Below, piece after piece: positions 1 to 8,615 of a DNA stretch of 62,955 nucleotides (positions are counted from its first letter, which is position 1; each line of letters starts with the position of its first letter). The stretch lies in assembly GCA_947572415.1 (NCBI GenBank), contig CANPBT010000005.1, positions 1-62,955 of the forward strand. The letters run 5' to 3'. The notes beneath the pieces were generated by a model. The model made no database searches. It worked only from the letters and a program-made list of their open reading frames with translations, and was not told the origin of the DNA. Both the position numbers and the translations under genes were made by a program. This DNA comes from an uncultured Clostridia bacterium (GTDB taxonomy: Bacteria; Bacillota; Clostridia; Christensenellales; Borkfalkiaceae).

Positions 1-263
1 GGTTCGGGTTCGGGCTCGGGTTCGGGCTCGGGTTCGGGCTCGGGCTCGGGTTCGGGCTGCGCCGCTTGTGCTTCCACGGGCGTTCCCTTTTCCGCCGGCT
101 CGGGCTGCGCCGACCCGGCTTTGCCCTCGCGCAAACTCTTCCTGTGCGCGGATATACCCATAATGCAAATTATTACGCCTATTACTGCGGCTAAGCCTAT
201 AAGCGCGCAACCTATGTAGATATAGGTTTTATTGATTGCAAGCAAATCGTATATTATATTCAT
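1..263 (-). CDS. Membrane-anchored Glu-Pro-repeat protein, partial (3' end outside window)
   Basis: Reading leftward from the ATG at 263-261, the frame stays open to the window edge (87 codons). It begins MNIIYDLLAINKTYIYIGCA and has one hydrophobic segment at about residues 15-36, then a basic turn, a Pro/Ala/Glu linker and a run of Glu-Pro dipeptides that continues past the edge. An AGGCGG ribosome-binding site lies 7 nt before the ATG. The layout (short N-terminus, one membrane span, Glu-Pro stalk) matches the full-length protein at 6961-8583, but the N-terminal sequence differs, so it is a second member of the same architectural class rather than a simple duplicate. The C-terminal domain that would reveal function is not in the window. 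Confidence 0.7.
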   Translation of the reverse strand, partial: MNIIYDLLAINKTYIYIGCALIGLAAVIGVIICIMGISAHRKSLREGKAGSAQPEPAEKGTPVEAQAAQPEPEPEPEPEPEPEPEPE

Positions 264-296
264 AATCGTACCGCCTAAAATATTCGTCTATTCAAT

Positions 297-324
297 ATTG
301 TACCACTTTATTTAAATTTGTCAA
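297..324 (-). promoter_or_regulatory. Sigma-A promoter of the edge Glu-Pro gene
   Basis: Minus strand TTGACA (319-324), 16-nt spacer, TACAAT (297-302). It lies between the upp terminator and the ATG at 263, giving a leader of about 27 nt. Confidence 0.7.
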
Positions 325-339
325 TACACGTAGAAGACA

Positions 340-365
340 AAAAAGTCGGCAAACGCCGACTTTTT
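340..365 (-). terminator. Terminator after upp
   Basis: Perfect hairpin AAAAAGTCGGC / GCCGACTTTTT with a 4-nt loop. It ends the uraA-upp transcript. The flanking A and T runs would let it work in both directions. Confidence 0.8.
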
Positions 366-378
366 ATCGCTATGCGTG

Positions 379-1017
379 TTACTTAGTACCGAAAAGTCTG
401 TCGCCAGCGTCGCCGAGACCGGGAAGTATATAACAGTTTTCGTTCAGTCCCCTGTCGAGCGTGGAAACGTAGACGGGAATATCGGGATAGCGCTCCGCAA
501 CCTTTGCAATGCCCTCCGGCGCGGCTATTATCGACATAATTTTAATTTTTTTACAGCCCCTTTTAACTAACGCGTCGAGCGCGTCGCACATCGAGCCGCC
601 CGTTGCAAGCATGGGGTCGACGAGGAATACCGTCTTTTTTTCTATTCCGTCGGGGAGCTTGCAATAGTATTCCTGCGGCAGCATCGTCTGCTCGTCGCGG
701 TACATACCTATATGCCCTACCCTCGCCGTGGGGAAAACCTTATGCACTCCGTTCACCATGCCCAGCCCCGCGCGCAGAATGGGGACTATCGCTACGCTTT
801 CTTCGGGGACCTTGTACTGCGTCGTCGTTTCGAGCGGGGTTTCCACCCGAACGGGTACGAGCTCGACGTCGCGCATGCTCTCGTACGTCATAACGGTGGT
901 AATTTCCTCCACCAGCTCGCGGAATTCTTTCATACCCGTCTTTTTATCGCGAAGTATCGCGATTTTGTGTTTTATGAGCGGGTGATCGAAAATGAACACG
1001 TTCTTATAATTCTTCAT
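379..1017 (-). CDS. upp: Uracil phosphoribosyltransferase
   Basis: Cytoplasmic pyrimidine-salvage enzyme: uracil + PRPP gives UMP + pyrophosphate. The 212-residue length is typical for the family. The PRPP-binding loop (VFLVDPMLATGGS, about residues 130-142) and the C-terminal uracil-binding signature PGLGDAGDRLFGTK are both intact. The gene follows uraA with a 14-bp overlap, so the permease and the enzyme that traps uracil as UMP are translationally coupled. A strong terminator follows. No PyrR-type attenuator was seen upstream of the pair. Confidence 0.95.
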   Translation of the reverse strand: MKNYKNVFIFDHPLIKHKIAILRDKKTGMKEFRELVEEITTVMTYESMRDVELVPVRVETPLETTTQYKVPEESVAIVPILRAGLGMVNGVHKVFPTARVGHIGMYRDEQTMLPQEYYCKLPDGIEKKTVFLVDPMLATGGSMCDALDALVKRGCKKIKIMSIIAAPEGIAKVAERYPDIPVYVSTLDRGLNENCYILPGLGDAGDRLFGTK

Positions 1018-2422
1018 TCGTCTGCTCCTTGACCTCTTCGGTTTGGGCGGGCTCTTCCACAGCCGCCTCGACGGGCTGTTGTCCGTCTTTGCTTTTTATG
1101 TTTACAAGCAGATTTGTAAGAATGCCGAGTATCAGCGCGCAGGCGACTTCGGTTGCGGTTACCTTGCCTATCGAAAGGGTCATTCCGCCCACGCCCGCAA
1201 TCAATATAACCGATACGACGAACAGATTCCTGTTGTCGTTAAGGTCGACGGGCTGAATCATTTTAAGCCCCGATACCGCTATAAAGCCGTACAGCGCTAC
1301 GCACACTCCGCCCATAACGCACGACGGGATAGTGGCAAGGAACGTGACGAAGGGCGCTATGAACGAAAATACTATCGACATTGCCGCCGCGACGAAAATA
1401 GTTATTACCGAAGCGTTGCCCGATATCGCCACGCAGCCGACCGATTCGCCGTAGGTGGTGTTGGGGCAGCCGCCGAAAAGCGCGCCCGCGACGGAGCCTA
1501 TACCGTCGCCCAAAAGCGTCCGCGTAAGACCGGGGTCTTTTAAAAGATCTGTTTCTATTATCGAGGAAATATTTTTATGGTCGGCGATATGCTCCGCGAA
1601 AACGACGAACGCAACGGGGATATACGCAACGGCAATAGTGCCGATATACGCGCCCACGTTGCCGAAGTCGCCCGTGCCGTAGTCCTTACTGAAAAGCTGA
1701 ACGAAAGCAAAATCGGGATACCATTTCATCTCTTTGAAAAGCTCGAAGTTTATTACCCTGAGCGACTCCGCGCCGTCGATATAGCTGAACGCCGTGAATA
1801 TCGCCGCGACGACATAACCCGCGAGTATGCCTAAAACGAACGGAATCATTTTGAACATCTTCTTGCCGTATACGCTGCAAACTATTGTAACGGCAAGCGT
1901 GACTAATCCGCACAGAAGCGCGACATATGGCGAACAAGTGGAAACGCTGCCCTTCATTAAATCGCCGACGGCGTTACCCGCGAGCGAGAGCCCGATAATG
2001 GCAACCGTGGGGCCGATAACGACGGCGGGCATAATTTTATCTATCCACTTAACCCCCGCAAACTTTACGATTACGGCTATAATCACGTATACGAGCCCGG
2101 CAAACGCCGCGCCGAGGATTATACCGAGATAACCGAGCGCAGCCGACACCCCGCCCGAGAAAGCGGCGAACATACTGCCCAGAAAGGCAAACGAACTGCC
2201 TAAAAACACGGGGCTTTTGAATTTTGTGAATAAAAGATACACCATAGTGCCGACGCCCGCGCCGAAAAGCGCCGCGGAGGTGGACATTGCGTAACCCGTC
2301 TGTCCCTGAACTACCATGGGCACCGCTATCGTCGCCGCAAGTATAGCAAGCACCTGCTGAAGCGCGAACAGTATGAGCTGTCCCCATTTGGGTCTGTCTT
2401 TGATGCCGTAAACCAACTTCAT
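1004..2422 (-). CDS. uraA: Uracil permease, NCS2/NAT family
   Basis: A 472-residue polytopic membrane protein that probably imports uracil by proton symport. Many hydrophobic helices are evident, and the family's substrate-site segment is present (GGCPNTTYGESVG, then VAISG). The C-terminus has a hydrophilic Glu-rich tail after the last helix, which is variable in the family. It is first in a two-gene operon with upp, which overlaps its end. The start ATG has an AGAGGAA ribosome site. The upp partnership supports uracil over xanthine or urate as the substrate. Confidence 0.92.
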   Translation of the reverse strand: MKLVYGIKDRPKWGQLILFALQQVLAILAATIAVPMVVQGQTGYAMSTSAALFGAGVGTMVYLLFTKFKSPVFLGSSFAFLGSMFAAFSGGVSAALGYLGIILGAAFAGLVYVIIAVIVKFAGVKWIDKIMPAVVIGPTVAIIGLSLAGNAVGDLMKGSVSTCSPYVALLCGLVTLAVTIVCSVYGKKMFKMIPFVLGILAGYVVAAIFTAFSYIDGAESLRVINFELFKEMKWYPDFAFVQLFSKDYGTGDFGNVGAYIGTIAVAYIPVAFVVFAEHIADHKNISSIIETDLLKDPGLTRTLLGDGIGSVAGALFGGCPNTTYGESVGCVAISGNASVITIFVAAAMSIVFSFIAPFVTFLATIPSCVMGGVCVALYGFIAVSGLKMIQPVDLNDNRNLFVVSVILIAGVGGMTLSIGKVTATEVACALILGILTNLLVNIKSKDGQQPVEAAVEEPAQTEEVKEQTNEEL

Positions 2423-2457
2423 TGTACATATTCCTCTTTTGAAATTTCGCTTCTTCT

Positions 2458-2486
2458 ATATTAACACATAAATTACCGAATTGCAA
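2458..2486 (-). promoter_or_regulatory. Promoter of uraA-upp
   Basis: Minus strand TTGCAA (2481-2486), 17-nt spacer, TAATAT (2458-2463), about 36 nt before the uraA ATG. No attenuator hairpin was seen in the short leader. Confidence 0.6.
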
Positions 2487-2530
2487 TAGCATAGGCAAAT
2501 ATTGTTGTAGATAATTTTATCACGCTCGCT

Positions 2531-4786
2531 TTACCTTATATTCCTCGATTCGTGACAGCAGAAATAAATAATCTGCACGTCCTTCGCAAGCTCGCCTATA
2601 AGCTTTACGGCGCGCGCCATATGCTCCGCGTCAAGATTTACGAACGGGTCGTCCATAACTATAAACGGACGTTCCTCGTTAAACATAACGTCGACGAGCG
2701 CGAGCCTAAGACACAGCGCGCACAGCCCGTACTGCCCCGCGCTTAAATGCTTGTCGCTCTTGATTTCGCCGCCCCTGTCGTAACGTATGTTGAAGTCGGT
2801 ATCGAACACAACCTTTTCGCCGAGCGCCCTTTCGAGCGCGGCGGAGTAGTGCATAAACCTTTCCTTCACGGGCAGGATATACTTCTCTTTCAGGTTGTTT
2901 TCGGCTTTCTGCAAAAATTCCTTCGCTTTGCACAAAACGTCGTACTTTTCCTTATCCTCGCCCAAAAGCGACTTTTCGTTTTCGAGCTCGCTTACTATAG
3001 TCGGCAATTTTCCGGTAACGTCCTCGTCGTCGCTTATTTCCCTGTCGACGCGCGTCAATTCCTTATTCAGCAATGACAGCCTTTCGGAAAGGCTGCCCGT
3101 ATCCCTTCTTTCGCCTTCGGGCTTTTGCGTAAGCCCGTATTCGGCTTTGTAGCTTTGCGCCTCCGCAGAAAGCTCTTTAAGCCTCTTGCCGTAATAGGCG
3201 TATTCGCGCGAATCGTTTTCAAGCCGCCCGATTGTTCCGGCAAGCCCCCCTTCAACCCGAACCGAATATTTATTGAGTATGCGGTTTATTTCCGCGTCGC
3301 AATCCTCTATAACCGCGCGCGTATGCGCCGCGCTCTCTTCGCACGCCTTCCTTTCGCTGTCAAGCACGGAATACTCTATTTTGATTTTGTTTATTTCGGT
3401 TATAAGGTTATTGAAGTCCGCCTCCGCGCCGCTCTCGGTCAGATATCCGTAGCCCGATAAAAAGCCCTTTATTCTGCTTTCGAGAAGGGCTATTTCCGAC
3501 TGTAATTTCAGATATTCGGGGTTTGCCTCCGCAGGCGCGGCAACAGTCTTTAAGCGGGTATTGAAATATGCGAACCCGCTCGCAAACACGCAGCACACGC
3601 CTATAACGAGCGCAATTATGCCCGTCAACAAATTCACCGTAACCGCCAGAACGACGCCGATAATGATAATCGCGGCGGCGAACGCAATGATGACTACGGG
3701 AAGAACAGCGCCCTTTTTCGCTTCAACTGCGGGGGCGACGGCGGCAGGAACGCTTTTGAACCGCTCGCGCATTGCGCCGAGCTCGGATATTTTTTCGCGG
3801 CAACCTTCGACCGCGCTTTCGTCGGGAAGATTTTTCAGCTCACCGTTTTCAAGCCCTTTAAGCCGCGCCGCTTTTTCGGCGGAGAAAGCAAAAGCCGCGA
3901 GGCGGCTTTTTTCGTTCGCCATTTTGTTTGCGGCGGCGTTTAAAGCCGAAAGCTCATCTCCGTCCGGCAGCCCCGCGGGATACTTTGCTTTAAGCTTTTC
4001 AAACTCGTCAGCCGCAACCGACGCTCGCGCAAGCATACGCTCGTAATTTTCCCACTGCTGAAACACTCCGTCTGCGGAGGCGGCGGCTTTAAGACTTATT
4101 TCGGCTTGCGCGATTTCCTCTTTCAGCCGCTCGCGCTCGCGGTATTTTTCGCCCAGCTTCGCGCTTACGTTTTCGGCGTTGCGCCGCTTGTCTTCGAGGG
4201 CTTTTATCAGCTCGTTGCGCTCGCTGATTTTTCCGCCCCCGCCGCGCTGAGCCTTATAAGTTTTCTGAACCTTTTCGAGCAAGCCGTACGCCGCCTCGAA
4301 GCCGCCGTCGCCGCTGTTATCCACGAATTTATTCAATTTTTCGCTTATTCCGCCCGTTACCCCCGACATATCCGCCGACGAATCGATAAACACGGTGCGC
4401 ATAAACGAAGCTTCGTCAAGCCCGAACGTATCCTTGCCTATGCATTCGGGCACGGGCAGCTCTTTGCCCCCAGAATATAGCGCGGCTATATCGCCCGTCT
4501 GGCTCTTTTTATCGAAAAATCTTTCTATTCTGTACGTTTTTCCGCCCTTTGAAAAGGTGATATTCCCGCCGAACTTTCCGCCGCCGAAAGGCAGATAGCG
4601 CTGACGTTCGTCAAAGCTTTTGCCGCGGGTAGTGGGCAGCCCGTAAAACATTGCCTTTATAAACGCCGCGAGCGTGGTTTTGCCGTAGCCGTTCGGCTCG
4701 CACAAAACCGTCGGGTTTTCGCCGAAATCGAAGTCACGCCCGCTCATATTGCCGAAGTTTTCTATATGGCAGTTTAAAAGCTTCAT
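2531..4786 (-). CDS. yhaN: SbcC/Rad50-like ATPase with membrane insertion, YhaN type
   Basis: A 751-residue SMC-like ATPase. The N-terminus has Walker A EPNGYGKTT (about residues 30-38). The C-terminus has an ABC-type signature (LSAGQYG, about 682) and Walker B FIVMDDPF (about 710), with two coiled-coil arms between. The hinge is replaced by two adjacent hydrophobic helices (about residues 360-410) instead of the zinc hook of SbcC. That layout is typical of YhaN-type proteins and predicts membrane attachment. It overlaps the upstream nuclease gene by 4 bp (ATGA), so the two subunits are coupled. By analogy it acts in DNA end processing or repair; the substrate is unknown. Confidence 0.85.
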   Translation of the reverse strand: MKLLNCHIENFGNMSGRDFDFGENPTVLCEPNGYGKTTLAAFIKAMFYGLPTTRGKSFDERQRYLPFGGGKFGGNITFSKGGKTYRIERFFDKKSQTGDIAALYSGGKELPVPECIGKDTFGLDEASFMRTVFIDSSADMSGVTGGISEKLNKFVDNSGDGGFEAAYGLLEKVQKTYKAQRGGGGKISERNELIKALEDKRRNAENVSAKLGEKYRERERLKEEIAQAEISLKAAASADGVFQQWENYERMLARASVAADEFEKLKAKYPAGLPDGDELSALNAAANKMANEKSRLAAFAFSAEKAARLKGLENGELKNLPDESAVEGCREKISELGAMRERFKSVPAAVAPAVEAKKGAVLPVVIIAFAAAIIIIGVVLAVTVNLLTGIIALVIGVCCVFASGFAYFNTRLKTVAAPAEANPEYLKLQSEIALLESRIKGFLSGYGYLTESGAEADFNNLITEINKIKIEYSVLDSERKACEESAAHTRAVIEDCDAEINRILNKYSVRVEGGLAGTIGRLENDSREYAYYGKRLKELSAEAQSYKAEYGLTQKPEGERRDTGSLSERLSLLNKELTRVDREISDDEDVTGKLPTIVSELENEKSLLGEDKEKYDVLCKAKEFLQKAENNLKEKYILPVKERFMHYSAALERALGEKVVFDTDFNIRYDRGGEIKSDKHLSAGQYGLCALCLRLALVDVMFNEERPFIVMDDPFVNLDAEHMARAVKLIGELAKDVQIIYFCCHESRNIR

Positions 4787-5823
4787 AAGTTTTCCTCCCT
4801 GCCGGCAAGCGCGGAAAGCCCCGCATATATTACGCGCTGTCTTGTTTCCGCGTCCAGCTCGGAAGCGAGCACTTCTCGCACGAATTCTCCCCGAAGCGAT
4901 ACGTCGCCCGCGTAATCCTCCGCATTGAATTTACGCAGAGTTTTATCCTTTACCGAAATGAAGTAGCAGCTGCCTTCGAGCTGTTTTTGCACCTCTTTTT
5001 GTAGCGTTTCGTTTGAGTAATCTATTTCCCCGATAAGGTTAAGGCGAATAATATTCTCTTTGCTCCAGCTTAGCTTTTTTATTTTTTCGAGCGCGGTGTA
5101 TTCGTCGGAGGTGTCGGACAAATCCGCGTCAAGCTCGGTTATTTCTCGGCACGCAAAAGGGATAAACTCATGCGAAATTCTTTCGCCGACCTCCAAAAGC
5201 ACGAAGCCCTTTTTACCCGCCTCGTCGAAGCCCCTGCCTTCGGGGCAGCCGCTGTAACACCACGCGCCGCGATTATCGAGCCTGCCCGAGCGGTATTCGT
5301 GTATATGCCCCAGCGCGAGATAGTCTATATTCTTTTCGCGCAGCTTCGATAAATTCACGCCCATACCCTCGTCGCCGTGAAGCATAACGATATTGAGCTT
5401 GTCCTTTTCGAGCCGCAGCGTCGAGAAGAAAGAGGTTTTGTTTTCGGGCGAAAGCTCTATGCCGTTTATAACGACGTCGCCGTAAGTATAAGCCGCCCAA
5501 ACGTTGCCGAACGTTTTTAAATTTCCGAACTGCTCCGAGTAGCTTTCTTTAACGTCGTGGTTGCCGCGGAGATATAAAAAATCTATCTGCGGATTGTTTT
5601 TGACGGCGCTGTAAAAGAACTCTTTGTCCTTTTTTACCGGTCTGTCGCTGTCGAACACGTCGCCCGAGAGCATTATGACCTTAACGCCCTCGCTCTTAGC
5701 GTAGCTTATTATGCGGGAAAAGGTTTTCCTTACTTCCGCCTTTCTTTCGTCCGCCTTGTATCCGGGCAAACGTGAATCCATTTTCGAGCCGAGGTGTATA
5801 TCGGCGCAGTGTATGATTTTCAT
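4783..5823 (-). CDS. yhaO: SbcD/Mre11-like DNA repair metallophosphoesterase, YhaO type
   Basis: A 346-residue calcineurin-like phosphoesterase with the two-metal motifs in order: ADIHLGS near the N-terminus, LSGDVFDSD, LRGNHDV, then LHGDEGM and ALGHIHEY. This set matches the SbcD/Mre11 nuclease family, though it is shorter than E. coli SbcD. It sits directly upstream of the SbcC-like ATPase and overlaps it, so they probably form one nuclease-ATPase complex. The ribosome site AAGGAT lies a few nt before the ATG. The upstream 150 bp are mostly a small repeat element, so the promoter was not identified with confidence. Confidence 0.88.
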   Translation of the reverse strand: MKIIHCADIHLGSKMDSRLPGYKADERKAEVRKTFSRIISYAKSEGVKVIMLSGDVFDSDRPVKKDKEFFYSAVKNNPQIDFLYLRGNHDVKESYSEQFGNLKTFGNVWAAYTYGDVVINGIELSPENKTSFFSTLRLEKDKLNIVMLHGDEGMGVNLSKLREKNIDYLALGHIHEYRSGRLDNRGAWCYSGCPEGRGFDEAGKKGFVLLEVGERISHEFIPFACREITELDADLSDTSDEYTALEKIKKLSWSKENIIRLNLIGEIDYSNETLQKEVQKQLEGSCYFISVKDKTLRKFNAEDYAGDVSLRGEFVREVLASELDAETRQRVIYAGLSALAGREENL

Positions 5824-5858
5824 ATAAATATCCTTATTGTAGGCTTCCCCTTTGTTCC

Positions 5859-5984
5859 GTAAAATGCACAGACGCGCGCAAGAGCAGGCGAATGTTACGG
5901 CGCGACGGGGGCGCGTACACAGAAGTACGTAACCCGAGCGACGGCGCCGTTCAACGAACTATTGCGCGAGGTATGTGCGTTTTA
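5859..5984. repeat. MITE-like palindromic element, copy 1
   Basis: About 125 bp with imperfect terminal inverted repeats of about 22 bp: the left end reads TAAAATGCACAGAC then CGCGCAA, and the right end, reverse-complemented, reads TAAAACGCACATAC then CGCGCAA. It has a central GTACACAGAAGTACG palindrome. The right end includes the stop codon of the TtcA-like gene. A related element with the same central GTACANAGAAGTAC lies at 18950-19082. Confidence 0.55.
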
Positions 5985-6824
5985 ATACTCGTCCGTGAAC
6001 CTGTGACGGACGCCATCTTTATCTTTATACTCTATAACCGTTTTCAGGCTCACGTTTTCCACGCTGCGGAAAATATTCTGCTCGACGCCCGCGTCCTCGC
6101 TTTCGAGGCGGGCTATGAGCGCCTTAACCTGCATACGCTTGCTGTCGGCGGAATGGCAGGAAACGCTTTCGGTAAATTTGCAGGCGCACTGCAAAAATTC
6201 GAGCTTGTTGTAGTCCCGCCACGCCTTGACCGTCTGCTCGCGGATAAGATACATAGGTCGGATAAGCTCCATGCCCTCGAAATTCGCGCTTTTGAGCTTC
6301 GGCATCATAGTCTGAATCTGTCCGCCGTACAGCATACCCATAAGTATGGTTTCGATAACGTCGTCGTAGTGGTGCCCGAGCGCGATTTTATTGCAGCCCA
6401 AGTCTTTTGCGCGGTGGTAAAGGTGCCCCCTGCGCATGCGCGCGCAGAGATAACAAGGAGATTTGCCGATACTGACTACGCTTTCGAATATATCCGTTTC
6501 GAAAATTGTTATCGGTATGTTTAAAAGCTTTGCGTTGTTTTCGATTTTAAGGCGGTTTTCCTCGCTGTAACCGGGGTTCATAACAAGGAAAACGAGCTCG
6601 AATGGAATTTTGTTGTGCCTTTTGAGCTCCTGAAAGAGCTTCGCCATAAGAAAGGAATCTTTACCGCCGGACATACACACGGCGATTTTATCGTTCGGCT
6701 GAATAAGCCCGTACTCGACAATGGCTTTCGTAAAGCGCGAAAACAGCTTTTTTTTGAACTTTTTGCGCAAACTTTCCTCGCAGATTTCCGCGGGTGTTTT
6801 TGCGGGAACAAGATTATCTTCCAT
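5982..6824 (-). CDS. ttcA: tRNA 2-thiocytidine synthase-like protein, TtcA family
   Basis: A 280-residue N-type ATP-pyrophosphatase. The PP-loop SGGKDS is near residue 50 (AVCMSGGKDSFLMAKL), followed by the CYLCARMRRG CxxC pair and a downstream Cys (QCACK), a pattern that fits an Fe-S-dependent TtcA/TtuA-type thiolase acting on tRNA. The frame extends upstream to a TTG at 6875, but that stretch is the GC-rich hairpin at 6841-6870, so the ATG at 6824 (MEDNLVP) is preferred; no strong ribosome site is seen. It could modify a tRNA base other than C32, since Clostridial members of this superfamily are diverse. Confidence 0.8.
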   Translation of the reverse strand: MEDNLVPAKTPAEICEESLRKKFKKKLFSRFTKAIVEYGLIQPNDKIAVCMSGGKDSFLMAKLFQELKRHNKIPFELVFLVMNPGYSEENRLKIENNAKLLNIPITIFETDIFESVVSIGKSPCYLCARMRRGHLYHRAKDLGCNKIALGHHYDDVIETILMGMLYGGQIQTMMPKLKSANFEGMELIRPMYLIREQTVKAWRDYNKLEFLQCACKFTESVSCHSADSKRMQVKALIARLESEDAGVEQNIFRSVENVSLKTVIEYKDKDGVRHRFTDEY

Positions 6825-6840
6825 ACCGTCTGTCGTTCGT

Positions 6841-6870
6841 GCCGCCCCGCGCGTTTTCGCGCGGGGCGGC
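6841..6870 (-). terminator. GC-rich hairpin upstream of the TtcA-like gene
   Basis: Perfect 13-bp inverted repeat (GCCGCCCCGCGCG, TTTT loop, complement). No T-tract follows, so it may be a second stop for the upstream operon or a structured leader for the TtcA-like gene. Confidence 0.45.
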
Positions 6871-6928
6871 GGCAATTTATTTTCGCTTATATATTAAACC
6901 ATTTAAGCGCGTTTGTCAAATAATTAAA

Positions 6929-6954
6929 GAGGAGCGCAAAGCATGCGCTCCTCT
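6929..6954 (-). terminator. Terminator of the Glu-Pro/L15-like operon
   Basis: Hairpin AGAGGAGCGC / GCGCTCCTCT with a 6-nt loop, followed on the minus strand by a T/A-rich run. It starts only 7 nt after the stop of the 6961-8583 gene. Confidence 0.75.
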
Positions 6955-6960
6955 TCGATA

Positions 6961-8583
6961 TTAATCCGAAAGCTTTCTGCGGATAACTCTGCCGCCCGTC
7001 AACGCTATCATTTTGACGGCTTCGAGCGAGAAGTCGTCCGCTTCGACGTTAAGCGGTTTGTTTATCGTGCCTTTTGCAAGTACTTTTATAAAGGTTACGT
7101 CCCTGGCAATCAAGCCCTTTTCGCGCAGATTATCCACAGTCACGAGCTCGCCCGCCCTGTAATTTTTCGAAAGCGAATCGATATTTACTATACCTTTCTT
7201 TCTCTTAACCCGCGCTTCGCGCTTCACGACAACCTTTTCTTCGACGATTTGCTCCGCTTCTTCGTCGCTCATTGCCTCGCCGACTTCCTCTGCGTCAACC
7301 TCTTCGAGAATTTCGAAATCCCTTTCGGGCAAAACCACTTCTTCTACGGGCTCTTCGACGACTTCCTCAACGGGCTCTTCGACGGGCTGCTCGACGACTT
7401 CTTCGGCAACCTCCTCGACGACCTCTTCAACAGGTTCTTCAACAGGTTCTTCAACAGGTTCTTCAACGGGTTCTTCAACGGGCTGCTCGACGACTTCTTC
7501 GACGACCTCCTCGACGGGTTCCTGCGCCGCCGCAACTTCTTCAACCGCCGTCGTCCCGATTATTACGGGCGGGGTATCGGTTAAAAGCGTACCGCTTACA
7601 GTTATTTCGCCGCATTCGATAAGTTCGTCCTTCGTTGCGGATTTTACCTCCGTGACCAGCTCTGCCGGCTCGATACGCTCGATTGCGTTCTTTTCCATAA
7701 GCTCCGCGATAAGGTATTTTGCATATTTCACTTTACGAGGCGAAGTGAGCTTCAGCATCATGGGCGTTTTTTCGAAACGCTTCACTTCGCTTACGTCTTT
7801 GCCGCGATACTTCGTTTCGGCGTATTCCGCGGGGTCAAGCGCGAACGTCAGGCACAGCTTTTTGCCTCTGAAAAATACCAGCGACAGACATTCCCTGCCC
7901 TTGTAAATGCGCTGTTGCTTGCGGGATATGTTCGACTTAACCTTTTTATAACACGCAAATTCGTTGACAACGTCCATATACTGCTGCTTGACCTCCTGCG
8001 TGGAAAGAGCAAGTTTTGCACGGAAGCTGTAATTGTATCTTATCGTATAACGCCGGGTAACGTCGGTTGCCGCTTCCTCGCCGTTCACGCCCAAAGCCGC
8101 CTTTTCGGCTTCGCTCATTTCTTCGAGAGTAACCTCCTCGCTGGACGAAATTTCTTCCGCCTCCTCGGAAAGCTCTTCCTCGAACTCGTCCTCTTCCTCC
8201 TCTTCCTCGTCGGGTTCGGGCTCGGGTTCGGGCTCGGGTTCGGGTTCGGGCTCGGGCTCGGGTTCGGGTTCGGGCTCGGGTTCGGGCTCGGGTTCGGGCT
8301 CGGGTTCGGGCTCGAGTTCGGGCTCGAGTTCGGGCTCGGGAAGCGCAGTCAATTCTTCTTCGAGGGCTGCTTCTTCCTCTTTTTCAGACTCGATTTCGTC
8401 CTTGGGCGGAGCCATAAGCACCTTCACAACAGGAGCGCGCTTTTTGAGCACGGTCACGAAAACCACGCTTAAAACCACAACAAGAATAATAAATACCGCC
8501 AGAACAATCAGCAGTATCATCATCAGCATTTTCGAAGCAGGCATATCCGCCAGCAAATTCTGACCGAAATTCATAAACGACAT
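6961..8583 (-). CDS. Membrane-anchored Glu-Pro-repeat protein with C-terminal ribosomal L15-like domain
   Basis: 540 residues. Parts in order: one membrane helix (about 19-48); acidic linker; Glu-Pro repeats (about 82-124) and an Asp/Glu block; a conserved globular domain (about 176-305) that begins with a YSFRAKL motif; a second low-complexity region of VEEPVEE repeats (about 348-417); a basic patch ([12 protein letters not shown]); and a C-terminal domain (464-540). The last domain reads like the C-terminal half of ribosomal protein uL15: VNIDSL, then [32 protein letters not shown] and a terminal TGGRV. The true uL15 is expected in the ribosomal-protein operon, so this is a fusion to an anchored stalk. 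Its function is unknown. The ATG follows an AGGGGGT ribosome site; the gene is second in an operon with a small coiled-coil protein. Confidence 0.85.
   Translation of the reverse strand: MSFMNFGQNLLADMPASKMLMMILLIVLAVFIILVVVLSVVFVTVLKKRAPVVKVLMAPPKDEIESEKEEEAALEEELTALPEPELEPELEPEPEPEPEPEPEPEPEPEPEPEPEPEPEPEPEPDEEEEEEDEFEEELSEEAEEISSSEEVTLEEMSEAEKAALGVNGEEAATDVTRRYTIRYNYSFRAKLALSTQEVKQQYMDVVNEFACYKKVKSNISRKQQRIYKGRECLSLVFFRGKKLCLTFALDPAEYAETKYRGKDVSEVKRFEKTPMMLKLTSPRKVKYAKYLIAELMEKNAIERIEPAELVTEVKSATKDELIECGEITVSGTLLTDTPPVIIGTTAVEEVAAAQEPVEEVVEEVVEQPVEEPVEEPVEEPVEEPVEEVVEEVAEEVVEQPVEEPVEEVVEEPVEEVVLPERDFEILEEVDAEEVGEAMSDEEAEQIVEEKVVVKREARVKRKKGIVNIDSLSKNYRAGELVTVDNLREKGLIARDVTFIKVLAKGTINKPLNVEADDFSLEAVKMIALTGGRVIRRKLSD
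8209..8340. repeat. Hexanucleotide array coding for Glu-Pro repeats
   Basis: Near-perfect array of GGGTTC and GGGCTC units on the plus strand, encoding alternating Glu and Pro on the minus strand. Units of 6 bp keep the frame, so slippage would change stalk length, not switch the gene off. The same units occur at 1-57. Confidence 0.85.
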
Positions 8584-8615
8584 AACGTACCCCCTTTTAT
8601 ATTTAAGTAAAATTT

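Noticed and set aside
1..57. GC-rich direct repeat array at the window edge as a possible CRISPR or minisatellite
   Set aside because: Units are 6 bp without spacers and encode Glu-Pro in frame; no CRISPR array or cas gene is present anywhere in the window.
6825..6875. TTG start for the TtcA-like gene
   Set aside because: The codons come from a perfect GC hairpin and there is no ribosome site; the ATG at 6824 was used.
7272..7622. Plus-strand arginine-rich frame opposite the VEEP repeats
   Set aside because: A repeat artefact of the antisense strand of 6961-8583; no ribosome site or promoter.
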